A DNA stretch of 64,000 nt from Pseudomonas asturiensis (GCF_900143095.1 NZ_FRDA01000021.1:1-64000); one strand, 5' to 3'. Counted from the first letter of the stretch, positions 8,014 to 16,866 are shown. The notes: a model not told the origin generated them from the sequence alone. Numbers and translations are program-made.

Positions 8014-10335
8014 TTAGTTCAACCAACCCTTGACCCAGTCCATCACCTCAGTGGCAGGTGCCGGAGTGCCGCCACATGTGGCGCCGGGCTGGGGTTCACT
8101 GCCGCGAATATACGGCATCTGTACAGCATTCGGGCAGCTGGCATCCGATCCCTGACCAGTCTGGGCGTTGACCCAGGCCTGAACCACGTTGTCCGGCATC
8201 GCCATGTCCAGCGGCAGTGGATCGGCTTTGCGCATGAAACTGGTCCAGACCTGCAAGGCACCAGTGGCACCGGTAAACGGCGTCTTGCCGTTGTCGTCGC
8301 GCCCCATCCATACCACGGCCAGTAAGTCCTGGCTGAAGCCTGCGAACCAGCTGTCACGAGAATCGTTACTGGTGCCGGTCTTGCCCGCCAGGTTCAACGA
8401 ACTCGGCAATACGCTGTAGACCGACTTGCCGGTACCTTCACGCATGACGCGCTGCATTGCATTCTGGACCAGATAAATGGCACCCGGATCGAAGCGTTGT
8501 TCGATCTGGAACGGATAGCGCTTGAGCGGCTCGCCTTCGGCAGTCAGCACGCTGCGAATACCGCGCATTGGCGTGTTGAACCCGCCACTGGCGATGGTCT
8601 GGTACATGGTGGCGACCTCCATCGGGCTCAACCCGCCAGCCCCCAGCAGCATGGACGGATAGGCAGGCCACTCGCGCGTCACGCCAAGCTTTGCAAGGGT
8701 CTTGAAGACGTTTGGAATCCCCAGATCCAGACCCAGCTTGGCAGTGGACAGGTTGTAGGAATGCGCCAGCCCCTGATAGAGGAAGATATTGCCGTGGGAT
8801 TTGCGATCGTAGTTCTGCGGCTTCCAGATCTGGCCATCCGCGCCCTTGACCTGGAACAGCTCGTCGGCGATCCAGCTGGTCAACGTGTACTGGCTCGGGC
8901 GCTCCAGCGCAGTCAGATAAATGGCTGGCTTGACCAGCGAGCCAATCGGACGGACCGCATCAATGGCGCGGTTGAAGCCCGCAAACCCGGCCTGACGACT
9001 GCCGAGCAGGGCTTGAACTTCACCGGTTTCAGGGTTGGTCACAACCATCGCGGCTTCGACTTCGTCCGCCCCCTTGCGCCCGGACAGACGCTTGAACGTA
9101 TCGTCCATGGCCGCCTGAGACTTCATCTGCAGGATCGGATCGAAGCTGGTAAAGATACGCAGCCCTTCCTCGGTCAAGTCTTCATCGCGATAGTCTTCGC
9201 GCAGTTGACGCTTGACCAGATCCAGGAAGCCGGGGAACGAGCTGTCGGCCAGAGAGCCGGTCTTGGTCACGCCCAAGGGCATTTTCTTGGCGGCAGCCAC
9301 GACGTCGGCCGTGGCAACGCCCTGCTGCTCGAACAGATCGAGGACCAGATTGCGGCGCTCAAGCGCTCGTTCGGGGTTGCGACGCGGGTTATAGAAGGAT
9401 GGCCCCTTGACCAGTCCGACCAGCATCGCGACTTGATGAATTTTCAGTTCCGACAACGGCTGGCTGAAAAAATACTGGCTGGCCAATCCGAAGCCGTGGA
9501 CCGCGCGCTGACCGTCCTGGCCCACGAACACCTCGTTGAGGTAAGCCTCCAGAATTTCCTGCTTGCTGTAATGAATCTCCAGCAAGACGGCCATCATCGC
9601 TTCGGTCAGCTTGCGCGTGAGGCTGCGCTCGTTGGTCAGGTAGAAGTTCTTGACCAACTGCTGGGTCAGCGTACTGCCGCCCTGACGCATCTGGCCTTGC
9701 GAGGTATTGACCCAGATCGCGCGGGCAATCGACTTGGGCGATACACCGAAGTGATGATAGAAATCGCGGTCTTCGACCGCCACCAGCCCATCGAGCAGAT
9801 AAGGCGGGGCCTGATCGAGCTTGATGAGAATCCGGTCTTCCAGGTTTTTCGGATACAGGCCGCCAATCAGCAGCGGCTCGAGCCTTGCCACGGCGAGCTT
9901 GCCGCCGTTGCCCGATGACAAATCAGCGACATAGTCGCCTGAGAAACGCACACGAACCTGCTGTGCCGGGTCCGTTCCTTCATAGAACTGAAAACCTCGG
10001 GTATTCAGGTCGACGGTGTTGCCGTTGACCGCAGCCGCGCCCGGACCATTGGCTACGCTTTCGCGACGATAACCCAGCGCATCGAGTTCGATGAGAAAGT
10101 CATCGCGGCTCAGCTTCTGGCCGACGAACAGCTCCAGCGGCCGCGCATAGACCTTCGCGGGAATCGTCCAGCGCTTGCCGGAGAATTTCTCCTGAACAAT
10201 CGCATCAAGGTAGATAGCCAGACCGGCCAGGAGCACCAGGCCGACAATACTGAGCTTCAACGCCCAGCCCAGCCACTTGCGCAGGCTGCCGGACGGTTGT
10301 TTTTTTGCGGGACGGGAAGTACGGGATCGAGTCAT
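8014..10335 (-). CDS. mrcB: Penicillin-binding protein 1B
   Basis: A 773-residue bifunctional class A PBP that polymerises lipid II and cross-links peptidoglycan in the periplasm. A basic cytoplasmic N-terminus (residues 1-20) is followed by one transmembrane helix (ALKLSIVGLVLLAGLAIYL) and the UB2H-like region. The GT51 glycosyltransferase domain carries EDRDFYHHFG at about 187-196 and GGSTLTQQLVKN. The transpeptidase domain has the SxxK box in GSLVKPA, SxN in SYNLSTAK and KTGTS near 640. The C-terminus ends with a short cysteine-containing tail. Length matches Pseudomonas PBP1B. It probably heads a small operon with the lipoprotein and yqcC. Confidence 0.97.
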   Translation of the reverse strand: MTRSRTSRPAKKQPSGSLRKWLGWALKLSIVGLVLLAGLAIYLDAIVQEKFSGKRWTIPAKVYARPLELFVGQKLSRDDFLIELDALGYRRESVANGPGAAAVNGNTVDLNTRGFQFYEGTDPAQQVRVRFSGDYVADLSSGNGGKLAVARLEPLLIGGLYPKNLEDRILIKLDQAPPYLLDGLVAVEDRDFYHHFGVSPKSIARAIWVNTSQGQMRQGGSTLTQQLVKNFYLTNERSLTRKLTEAMMAVLLEIHYSKQEILEAYLNEVFVGQDGQRAVHGFGLASQYFFSQPLSELKIHQVAMLVGLVKGPSFYNPRRNPERALERRNLVLDLFEQQGVATADVVAAAKKMPLGVTKTGSLADSSFPGFLDLVKRQLREDYRDEDLTEEGLRIFTSFDPILQMKSQAAMDDTFKRLSGRKGADEVEAAMVVTNPETGEVQALLGSRQAGFAGFNRAIDAVRPIGSLVKPAIYLTALERPSQYTLTSWIADELFQVKGADGQIWKPQNYDRKSHGNIFLYQGLAHSYNLSTAKLGLDLGIPNVFKTLAKLGVTREWPAYPSMLLGAGGLSPMEVATMYQTIASGGFNTPMRGIRSVLTAEGEPLKRYPFQIEQRFDPGAIYLVQNAMQRVMREGTGKSVYSVLPSSLNLAGKTGTSNDSRDSWFAGFSQDLLAVVWMGRDDNGKTPFTGATGALQVWTSFMRKADPLPLDMAMPDNVVQAWVNAQTGQGSDASCPNAVQMPYIRGSEPQPGATCGGTPAPATEVMDWVKGWLN

Positions 10336-10466
10336 GGGCGCGGATTATACGCACTTTGCAAGGCTTCGACAGACACCCGACTCGCCGGTTTGCAGCCTTG
10401 CGTCAAGCGGCCATAATGGCGGCATAGAGCAGTTACATTTTTGAGTCCATTCTTGAAGGATCGTCC

Positions 10467-12005
10467 GTGAGCCAGTCTCTCATCGCAGCCCTGCAGAACC
10501 CCGCCCTCTTCCCCCATCCGGTTGAAGAGTTTCAGGTCATCGAAACGCACATTTCCTGGGTCCTGCTCACCGGACCTTACGTCTACAAGTTCAAGAAACC
10601 GGTCAACTTCGGCTTTCTCGACTTCACAACGCTGGCGCTGCGTGAACACTTCTGCAACGAAGAACTGCGTCTGAATCAGCGTCTGACCGACGATCTTTAC
10701 CTTGAAGTAATACCGGTCACCGGCTCGGTCGAAGCCCCACAACTGGGCGGCAGCGGTGAAGTCATCGAATACGCCCTCAAGATGCGCCAGTTTCCGCAAA
10801 GCGGCCTGCTCAGCACGCTGCAGGCCAATGGAGAGCTGACAACCGGGCATATCGACGAGCTGGCAGCGCAGATTGCCGGGTTTCACCTGAAAGCTCCGCA
10901 CGTGACCTTCGAGTCGGAACTGGGTTCGCCTGAAAGCGCGATGGCGCCAGTCGTGCAAAACTTTGAGCAAATTCGTCCTTTGATCAGCGAAAAATCTGAT
11001 CTGACACAGCTGGATGCTCTACAAGCCTGGGCAGAGTCGAGTTTCGAGCGCCTCAAACCTCTGCTGGCACAGCGTAAAACGGACGGTTTCATCCGCGAAT
11101 GCCACGGTGATATTCACTTGGGCAACGCCACGCTGATCGAAGGCCGGGTGGTGTTGTTCGACTGCATCGAATTCAACGAACCGTTTCGCAAGACCGACGT
11201 TTACGCAGACATCGGCTTTCTGGCCATGGACCTGGAAGATCGCGGCCTGAAGTCGCTGTCTCGGCGCCTGATCAGCCAATATCTGGAAAAGACCGGCGAT
11301 TATGAAGGTCTGGAGTTGCTGAACTTCTACAAGGCTTATCGGGCCATGGTGCGTGCCAAGGTTGCGCTGTTCAGCCAACCTGCCGACGCCGATGGTGTGC
11401 AGCGCGCAGCAACCCTTCGCCAGTACCGCAACTACGCGAATCTGGCCGAAAGCTACAGCGCCATCCCATCGCCTTTTCTGGTCATCACCCATGGCGTATC
11501 CGCTGTCGGCAAAAGCCACGTCGCGATGCGCCTGGTCGAATCGCTGGGTGCGGTACGCCTGCGCTCGGACATTGAACGCAAGCGCATGTTCTCCCAGGAA
11601 AGCTCGGCACTCTATGGCGAGCAGGCCAGCAGCGCGACGTATGCCCGCCTTCACGAGCTGGCCGGCAAGACGCTACGCGCCGGGTTCTCGGTGGTGATTG
11701 ATGCAACCTACCTTAAACATGAACAGCGTAAAGCCGCTGCCAAGGTCGCCGAGACCACGGGCGTTCCGTTTCTTATCCTCGACTGCGAGGCCCCGGATGC
11801 GGTAATCGCGGGCTGGCTTGAGCAGCGCCAGGCGCAAAACGATGACCCTTCGGATGCGACGATGGACGTCATCAAGGCCCAGCAAGCCAATCGCGAGCCA
11901 CTCACCGCTGAAGAAATCGCCTGCAGCAAACAGGTGGCGACCCATCAGAGCGGCGACCTGGATCAACTGATCGAGCACTTGCGCCAACGCCTTCCAGGGC
12001 TCTGA
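10467..12005 (+). CDS. Bifunctional phosphotransferase-fold / P-loop kinase fusion protein
   Basis: A 512-residue two-domain protein. Residues about 1-330 have an aminoglycoside/choline-kinase-like fold, with the catalytic loop CHGDIHLGN at about 213-221 and metal motif FDCIEFNEP. Residues about 335-512 are an AAA_33/zeta-toxin-like kinase: Walker A GVSAVGKS near 345-352 and a RSDIERKRMF segment typical of polynucleotide or small-molecule kinases. Start is GTG at 10467 with AAGGA ten bases upstream. It is transcribed divergently from mrcB. The same fusion occurs in many proteobacteria as 'AAA family ATPase/phosphotransferase'. The substrate is unknown, and antibiotic resistance should not be assumed. 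Confidence 0.88.
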   Translation: MSQSLIAALQNPALFPHPVEEFQVIETHISWVLLTGPYVYKFKKPVNFGFLDFTTLALREHFCNEELRLNQRLTDDLYLEVIPVTGSVEAPQLGGSGEVIEYALKMRQFPQSGLLSTLQANGELTTGHIDELAAQIAGFHLKAPHVTFESELGSPESAMAPVVQNFEQIRPLISEKSDLTQLDALQAWAESSFERLKPLLAQRKTDGFIRECHGDIHLGNATLIEGRVVLFDCIEFNEPFRKTDVYADIGFLAMDLEDRGLKSLSRRLISQYLEKTGDYEGLELLNFYKAYRAMVRAKVALFSQPADADGVQRAATLRQYRNYANLAESYSAIPSPFLVITHGVSAVGKSHVAMRLVESLGAVRLRSDIERKRMFSQESSALYGEQASSATYARLHELAGKTLRAGFSVVIDATYLKHEQRKAAAKVAETTGVPFLILDCEAPDAVIAGWLEQRQAQNDDPSDATMDVIKAQQANREPLTAEEIACSKQVATHQSGDLDQLIEHLRQRLPGL

Positions 12006-12101
12006 GTCGCCGGCTCAGCCGTTGGGCAGGTAATGCTTCACGGCTAAACACTGGTGGCGATATACTGGCGCCATAATTCCAACGCAACCCTCGAGGCCAT
12101 C

Positions 12102-12446
12102 ATGAGCCAGCCCAAACAGATCGACTCACCGCTTTACATGATGTTGCGTAAAGACGACGTCGAAGGCTTCAACCAGGAGAGGCCGAAGACCGGCACGATC
12201 GACATGGCCGGCGGCGATTTTCGGGGTCTGGATCTGCGTGAACTGGACACCACAGGCATCGACTTCACCGACGCCTACTTCCGTTCCGCCGATCTGCGTG
12301 GCCTGGATCTGCGCAATACGCCGATGGAGGGCGCGAGCATCGCCCACGCTCAGATTTCGGGGGCATTTTTCCCGGCTGAGCTGACGGCTGACGAGATTCT
12401 GATGTCGGTGAATTTCGGTACCCGTCTGCGCTACCGCACTCGCTGA
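12102..12446 (+). CDS. Small pentapeptide-repeat protein
   Basis: A 114-residue cytosolic protein. About residues 38-88 contain consecutive five-residue steps with central hydrophobic or Phe/Leu residues (GGDFRGLDLRELDTTGIDF, then SADLRGLDLR), which would build roughly two to three turns of a right-handed beta-helix. Such folds can mimic nucleic acid, but this one is too short to call a gyrase-protection protein. The ATG at 12102 follows a CCTCGAGGCC stretch. An in-frame upstream start would add a non-homologous 16-residue extension. A strong hairpin follows the gene. Confidence 0.85.
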   Translation: MSQPKQIDSPLYMMLRKDDVEGFNQERPKTGTIDMAGGDFRGLDLRELDTTGIDFTDAYFRSADLRGLDLRNTPMEGASIAHAQISGAFFPAELTADEILMSVNFGTRLRYRTR

Positions 12447-12459
12447 GCCCAATAGGTCC

Positions 12460-12490
12460 TGCCCCGGCATGCGCAACGCATGCCGGGGCA
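12460..12490 (+). terminator. Hairpin after the pentapeptide gene, without a T tract
   Basis: A perfect 14-bp stem (12460-12473 with 12477-12490, loop CAA) lies 13 bp past the stop codon. No run of T residues follows, so it may be a transcript-stabilising 3' hairpin or a weak terminator. It is distinct from the PrrF terminator 270 bp downstream. Confidence 0.6.
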
Positions 12491-12614
12491 GCGCGGCTGC
12501 GTGTACCTTTACCTTGCAAACCTCTCTGCTTCAACGCTCCCTGATCCACTACCCGACCAGCGCCGTGCTATTGCACAGGTCTTGAGCTGACGGCCGCGCG
12601 CTGGAAAACAGGTG

Positions 12615-12646
12615 TTGACTTAGAAATGAGAATCGTTATGATTATC
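12615..12646 (+). promoter_or_regulatory. PrrF promoter with Fur box
   Basis: TTGACT (12615-12620) and TATGAT (12637-12642) are separated by 16 bp and make a good sigma70 promoter. The 19 bases at 12628-12646 match the Fur consensus GATAATGATAATCATTATC at 14 of 19 positions by hand alignment, and they cover the -10. Iron-loaded Fur bound here would block RNA polymerase, the usual logic for PrrF-type RNAs. Confidence 0.85.
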
Positions 12647-12649
12647 ACA

Positions 12650-12760
12650 TCCGGTCGCGAGACTGGACGATACCTGAAAGACCTTGGTTCGGACTTTCAG
12701 ATTATCTCCTCATCAGGCTAATCACGGTTTTTGACCCGGCTTTTTGCCGGGTCTTTTTTT
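12650..12760 (+). ncRNA. prrF: PrrF-type iron-responsive small RNA
   Basis: About 110 nt between a Fur-covered promoter and a strong terminator. The 5' end forms CCGGTC-GCGA-GACTGG (12651-12666), a six-pair stem with a GNRA tetraloop. The single-stranded core ATTATCTCCTCATCAGGC (12701-12718) corresponds, from memory, to the conserved PrrF segment that pairs with sodB and other iron-using mRNAs. The terminator is GACCCGGC-TTTTT-GCCGGGTC followed by seven T residues (12733-12760), also serving as the Hfq-binding tail. It would be made when iron is scarce. Unlike the tandem prrF1-prrF2 of P. aeruginosa, only one copy is present here. The 5' end is predicted to within a few bases. Confidence 0.88.
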
Positions 12761-12791
12761 GCCCGCGAAATAGCCCCAGTCCACCGCCCCT

Positions 12792-13562
12792 TCAGTTGGC
12801 CGACTGATGCACACCCAGGTGTACCAGCAGATCATCCAGCAGACTCGACGCCCCCAGACGTACGCGATCAGCGCTTGTCCATTGTGCGCCGAAACGTGCC
12901 TGGGCCAATTGCATGAAAAGCCGGGCGTCTTCCAGCGTACGAATGCCACCCGCCGCCTTGAATCCGGCCTGCCCGCCCACTTCGGCAATGGACTCGAGCA
13001 TGATGCGCGCCGCTTGGGGCGTTGCATGAATGACGGCCTTGCCGGTACTGGTCTTGATAAAGTCGGCACCTGCCTCGATCGCTGTCTGACCGGCAGTACG
13101 AATGAGCTGGGGATCACGCAACTCTCCAGTCTCCAGCGTTACCGTTAGTCTGATGCCCTTGGGGCAAACGGCCTTGCAGGCCGAGATCAGGTCCAGGCCT
13201 ATTTGCAGATCACCACTGAGCAGTGCGCGAAACGGGTAGACCACGTCGATTTCGTCAGCCCCTGAAACAATCGCCGCACGTGTCTCGGAGGCAGCAGATT
13301 CGATAATCACTCCTCCATGGGGGAAATTGACCGCTGCCACGACGCTCACTGAATGAGCCATCAACCGATCCAGCGTCGTGCGCGCCAGGCACACGAAGCG
13401 CGGAGAAACGCAGACCGCGGCCACCGGCCCCAGAGGCGTCAATGCACGTTGGCAAATGCCCATGACGCGCTGCTCGGTGTCGTCATTGTTCAAGGCGAAC
13501 AACTCCAGCAATGCAATGGCCTGACGTGCCAGTTGCTCGTTATCCGGGGTAATCGTATTCAT
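12792..13562 (-). CDS. deoC: Deoxyribose-phosphate aldolase
   Basis: A 256-residue class I aldolase of the E. coli-like DeoC branch. It splits 2-deoxyribose-5-phosphate to acetaldehyde and glyceraldehyde-3-phosphate in deoxynucleoside catabolism. The Schiff-base lysine lies in ADFIKTSTGK (K170), the second lysine in GFKAAGGIRT near 204, and the aspartate pair in GADEIDVVYP (101-110). No other deo genes are adjacent, so it stands alone. Its 3' end faces the PrrF terminator. Confidence 0.93.
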   Translation of the reverse strand: MNTITPDNEQLARQAIALLELFALNNDDTEQRVMGICQRALTPLGPVAAVCVSPRFVCLARTTLDRLMAHSVSVVAAVNFPHGGVIIESAASETRAAIVSGADEIDVVYPFRALLSGDLQIGLDLISACKAVCPKGIRLTVTLETGELRDPQLIRTAGQTAIEAGADFIKTSTGKAVIHATPQAARIMLESIAEVGGQAGFKAAGGIRTLEDARLFMQLAQARFGAQWTSADRVRLGASSLLDDLLVHLGVHQSAN

Positions 13563-13821
13563 GCCGTTTCACTCTTAAAAACATGAGCGGGACGATATAT
13601 GACGCGCCGCTTGAAGGGCCCGCCGTCCGACACTAAGAGAGAGGTACTACGCCAACATGAGAAGAGTCCGACTCAATCATTGAGCGGGAGCCGAACCCAT
13701 GACGTCCCGCTCCCCCTCAGGCCTGGAGGGGAAATCCGACAGCGCGATTCGTGCCTTGACCTGCCACACTAACCCGGTCTCGTCATAAGAAAACGTCGAT
13801 GAACACCACCATGGAGGCCGT

Positions 13822-14160
13822 TTGAAATTACTTTGCCCATCAAGCTATCTGGCCGAGTCGCAGAGCCGAGGCCTTGAAGTCGATGACATCAGGTTGCTGG
13901 CGGTGCGTCGGCACGGCGAGGTCTTCGTCTACAAGAACCGCTGCCCGCATCGTGGCGTCGCCCTGGAGTGGCAAGCGGACCGGTTTCTGGACAGCAGCGC
14001 CAGCCTGATCCAGTGCGCCACCCACGGCGCGCTGTTCCTGATTGAAAATGGCGAATGTGTTGCCGGACCTTGTGAGGGGCAGTCATTGACAGCAGTGGCG
14101 TGCCGCGAGGATGAGCAGGGCATCTGGGTAGCCCTGCCCGCGAGCGCCGAGAACCCATAA
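13822..14160 (+). CDS. Small Rieske [2Fe-2S] protein
   Basis: A 112-residue stand-alone Rieske domain. Ligands are C41 and H43 in NRCPHRGVALEW and C65 and H68 in QCATHGALF, the standard CxH...CxxH arrangement. No membrane anchor or signal peptide is present, so it is a cytosolic ferredoxin-like electron carrier. The start is TTG at 13822, with GGAGG four bases upstream; no ATG in frame preserves the N-terminal strand. No oxygenase or reductase gene is nearby, so its redox partner is unknown. It is convergent with sfsA at 29 bp. Confidence 0.88.
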   Translation: MKLLCPSSYLAESQSRGLEVDDIRLLAVRRHGEVFVYKNRCPHRGVALEWQADRFLDSSASLIQCATHGALFLIENGECVAGPCEGQSLTAVACREDEQGIWVALPASAENP

Positions 14161-14189
14161 AGCACGTGGAGGACGCGCTTCACGCCGGA

Positions 14190-14903
14190 TCACCTCGTCC
14201 ACTGCACCTGCAAGCGCCGATCGATGCGGATAGCCTGCGGCGTCAACTGCACGCCATAGGCCAGGATCTCCACGCCGGCGTCGATGGCATCGCGCAGCGC
14301 AGCGGCATAAGCCGGGTCGATCTCCTCTGCTGGGCGTACCGCTTCGATTCCCGTCAGATTGCAGCAATACAACAGCACTGCACGCACGCCTTCTCGCGCC
14401 AACGTCGCCAATTCACGCAGATGACGAGCGCCACGCTGGGTCACAGCGTCCGGAAATGCCGCAACGTCGGTGCCGTCGAAACCCAACGTTACACTTTTAA
14501 CTTCAAGGTACAGAAAGCCTTCGGGGTATTCGAGCCGAAAGTCCACACGGCTTTTTTCCTGCCCGTAAGCCACCTCGCGCTTGAGCGCGGTGAACCCGGC
14601 AAGCTCGCTGATCACGCCTGCGCGCAGCGCCTCCTCTACCAGCGTGTTGGCGCGGCCGGTATTGATGCAGGCAAAACGTCCCTGCGGCGTCTCGCTGATT
14701 TCCCAAGTCCCTGGCAGCTTGCGTTTGGGGTCACTGGAGCGACTGAACCACACGCGCCCGCCCGGCATCATGCAATTGAGCATCGAGCCGGTATTGGGGC
14801 AGTGAATGGTCAGCAGCTCGCCGCTGTCGGTTTCGATGTCGGCGAGAAAACGTTTGTAACGAACAATCAGGCGACCCTGCTCCAGTTCAGGCGAAAAACG
14901 CAT
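14190..14903 (-). CDS. sfsA: SfsA family DNA/RNA nuclease-like protein
   Basis: A 237-residue protein of the sugar-fermentation-stimulation family. The fold comprises an OB-like N-terminal part and a PD-(D/E)XK-type core, with the conserved GRANTLVEEAL and RVDFRLE....LYLEVKSVTL segments (D-x(n)-ExK pattern). The name derives from maltose phenotypes in E. coli; the biochemical role is not settled. The ATG at 14903 overlaps the stop of the upstream aminotransferase by one base, so the pair is translationally coupled. Confidence 0.94.
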   Translation of the reverse strand: MRFSPELEQGRLIVRYKRFLADIETDSGELLTIHCPNTGSMLNCMMPGGRVWFSRSSDPKRKLPGTWEISETPQGRFACINTGRANTLVEEALRAGVISELAGFTALKREVAYGQEKSRVDFRLEYPEGFLYLEVKSVTLGFDGTDVAAFPDAVTQRGARHLRELATLAREGVRAVLLYCCNLTGIEAVRPAEEIDPAYAAALRDAIDAGVEILAYGVQLTPQAIRIDRRLQVQWTR

Positions 14904-16075
14904 CAGGCACTCCAACTGCGCAGGCCGCGTGTGATGCGCTCGACGGCTTCCTGCAACCTGGGCAGGCTCTGCGTGTAGGCAAAGCGCACGTGATGCCCGG
15001 CCAGATGACGTCCGAAGTCCAGCCCCGGTGTGAACGCCACATGTTCGGTTTCCAGAAAGTGCCGGCAGAATGCGAACGCATCGCCACCGAAGGCGCTGAT
15101 ATCGGCGTAGAGGTAGAAAGCGCCCTCTGGCTCGACGGCGATACCAAAGCCCAGCTCACGCAACGCCGGTAACAGAAAGTCGCGGCGACGCCCGAACTCT
15201 TCGCGGCGCTGCTCCAGAATCTCCAGCGTTTGTGGCTCGAAACAGGCGAGCGCTGCGTATTGCGCCATGCTCGGCGCGCTGATGTAGAGGTTCTGAGCGA
15301 GCTTTTCCAGGTCCGCCACCGCATCGTCGGGCGCAACCAGCCAGCCCAGACGCCACCCTGTCATGCCAAAATATTTTGAAAAACTGTTGAGCACGAACGC
15401 GTCGTCATCCACTTCCAGCACGCTGCTGGCATCCACGCCGTACGTGAGGCCGTGATAGATCTCATCCACCACCAGATGCCCATCGCGCGCTTTGAGCGTC
15501 TGCGAAAGCGCCGCCAGCTCGTCGCGGTGCAGCAACGTGCCGGTCGGGTTGGCCGGCGATGCCACCAATGCGCCCACGCTGTCGCCATTCCAGTGCCGCT
15601 CGACCAGCTCGGGGGTCAACTGGTAACGCTCCTCAGGGCCTACTGGCACCAATTGCGCACCGCCTTCGACCAGCCGCAGGAAATGCCGGTTGCACGGGTA
15701 GCCAGGGTCAGCGAGCAGCCAGTGTTTGCCCGGATCGACCAGCAGACTGCTGGCCAGCAATAACGCACCCGAACCGCCTGGCGTGACGAGAATCCGTTGC
15801 GGGTCAATACTGATCTTATAGCGCTGCGCATAGAAACCGGAGATGGCCTCACGCAGCTCGGGCAGGCCCCGGGCAGCGGTGTAGCGCGTCTTGCCGTTGG
15901 CCAACGCGGCCTGACCTGCAGCAATGATCGGGTCGGCCGTGGTGAAATCAGGCTCGCCTATTTCAAGGTGAATGACATCGTGCCCCATGGCCTGCAGTTC
16001 GTTGGCCCGCGCCAGCAGCGCCATGACGTGAAAGGGTTCGATGGCACGACTGCGCGCGCTGTAAGGCTGGGCCAT
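14903..16075 (-). CDS. Class I/II PLP-dependent aminotransferase
   Basis: A 390-residue fold-type I aminotransferase. Visible landmarks: the N-terminal IHLEIGEPDF, glycine-rich PLP phosphate site (VTPGGSGALLLAS), ASPANPTG, and the catalytic lysine in SFSKYFGMTGWRLGW near residue 235. The substrate cannot be read from sequence; the subgroup resembles alanine/aromatic-type aminotransferases annotated generically in Pseudomonas. The ATG at 16075 opens the conserved MAQPYSARSRAIEPF and is preferred over an upstream in-frame start that would extend into the spacer. Confidence 0.93.
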   Translation of the reverse strand: MAQPYSARSRAIEPFHVMALLARANELQAMGHDVIHLEIGEPDFTTADPIIAAGQAALANGKTRYTAARGLPELREAISGFYAQRYKISIDPQRILVTPGGSGALLLASSLLVDPGKHWLLADPGYPCNRHFLRLVEGGAQLVPVGPEERYQLTPELVERHWNGDSVGALVASPANPTGTLLHRDELAALSQTLKARDGHLVVDEIYHGLTYGVDASSVLEVDDDAFVLNSFSKYFGMTGWRLGWLVAPDDAVADLEKLAQNLYISAPSMAQYAALACFEPQTLEILEQRREEFGRRRDFLLPALRELGFGIAVEPEGAFYLYADISAFGGDAFAFCRHFLETEHVAFTPGLDFGRHLAGHHVRFAYTQSLPRLQEAVERITRGLRSWSA

Positions 16076-16425
16076 GGGTCTTCCTTTATGGAGAAGGCGT
16101 CTAGAAATATGTCTGTCATGACAGAGGGGCACGATTCTACCCAACCCCAGACCTGCGGTGCGCTAAATGATCCGCCAGGGCGTATCGATAAATCCGAAAG
16201 AAAAGAAAGCTACGACGGCCGCCAAAGACTAGAGTTCATTTAAGACACGGGCAGTTTCGTCACGGTCGTCCCTGCAAGCGGACCGCGTCGTCATGCTCGA
16301 CAACCGGGAGTAGCGCACTCCGATTTGATCTGGTAAGTTCGCCCGCTTGCAGCTGCAGGGCCGACGGGTGTCGGTGATGGAACAATCCTGCGCAATAGAT
16401 TAGAAGAGTGAGAGGCGGTCCCTAC
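16076..16425. other. Divergent spacer between the aminotransferase gene and dksA
   Basis: About 350 bp without a credible gene. It holds a perfect 12-bp palindrome, CTGTCATGACAG at 16113-16124, just upstream of the aminotransferase start, which could be an operator for a dimeric regulator, though nothing ties it to a known factor. The dksA promoter must lie in the right half; I could not define it. Confidence 0.4.
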
Positions 16426-16866
16426 ATGCCCACCCCAGAAAAGCAACAGAACCATCTAATCAGCGGCTTCGAACCCTACGTTGCAACGCAGGGTGAGGAG
16501 TACATGGGCAAGCCCATGCGTGCGCACTTCACCAAGATCCTGAACAAGTGGAAACAGGACTTGATGCAAGAGGTCGACCGCACGGTAGACCACATGAAGG
16601 ACGAGGCAGCCAACTTCCCTGATCCAGCGGACCGCGCCAGCCAGGAAGAAGAGTTCAGCCTGGAACTTCGTGCCCGTGATCGCGAGCGCAAACTGATCAA
16701 GAAGATCGACAAGACGCTGCAACTCATCGAAGACGAAGAGTACGGCTGGTGCGAGTCCTGCGGCATCGAGATTGGCATCCGTCGCCTCGAAGCACGCCCG
16801 ACCGCAGACCTGTGCATCGACTGCAAGACCCTTGCAGAGATCAAGGAGAAGCAGGTCGGTAAATGA
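16426..16866 (+). CDS. dksA: RNA polymerase-binding transcription factor DksA
   Basis: A 146-residue DksA. It inserts its coiled coil into the secondary channel of RNA polymerase and, with ppGpp, reprograms transcription in the stringent response. A long alpha-helical coiled coil (about residues 30-105) carries the tip D-P-A-D acidic segment (FPDPADRAS), followed by a four-cysteine zinc finger (CESC ... CIDC at about 111-138). The ATG at 16426 gives the family length; an in-frame GTG six codons upstream is less likely. It is followed by a strong terminator, then gluQ, the usual gammaproteobacterial order. Confidence 0.98.
   Translation: MPTPEKQQNHLISGFEPYVATQGEEYMGKPMRAHFTKILNKWKQDLMQEVDRTVDHMKDEAANFPDPADRASQEEEFSLELRARDRERKLIKKIDKTLQLIEDEEYGWCESCGIEIGIRRLEARPTADLCIDCKTLAEIKEKQVGK

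Noticed and set aside
10467..12005. Antibiotic-resistance (aminoglycoside phosphotransferase) gene
   Set aside because: Only the kinase fold is shared; the fusion to a P-loop kinase and the core-genome setting argue against a resistance determinant.
12102..12446. Qnr-like quinolone-protection protein
   Set aside because: The protein has too few pentapeptide coils (114 residues against more than 200) to mimic DNA for gyrase.
16113..16124. CTGTCATGACAG palindrome as a regulator operator
   Set aside because: A 12-bp palindrome can occur by chance in 64 kb and no second copy or promoter geometry supports it, so it is only mentioned in the spacer entry.
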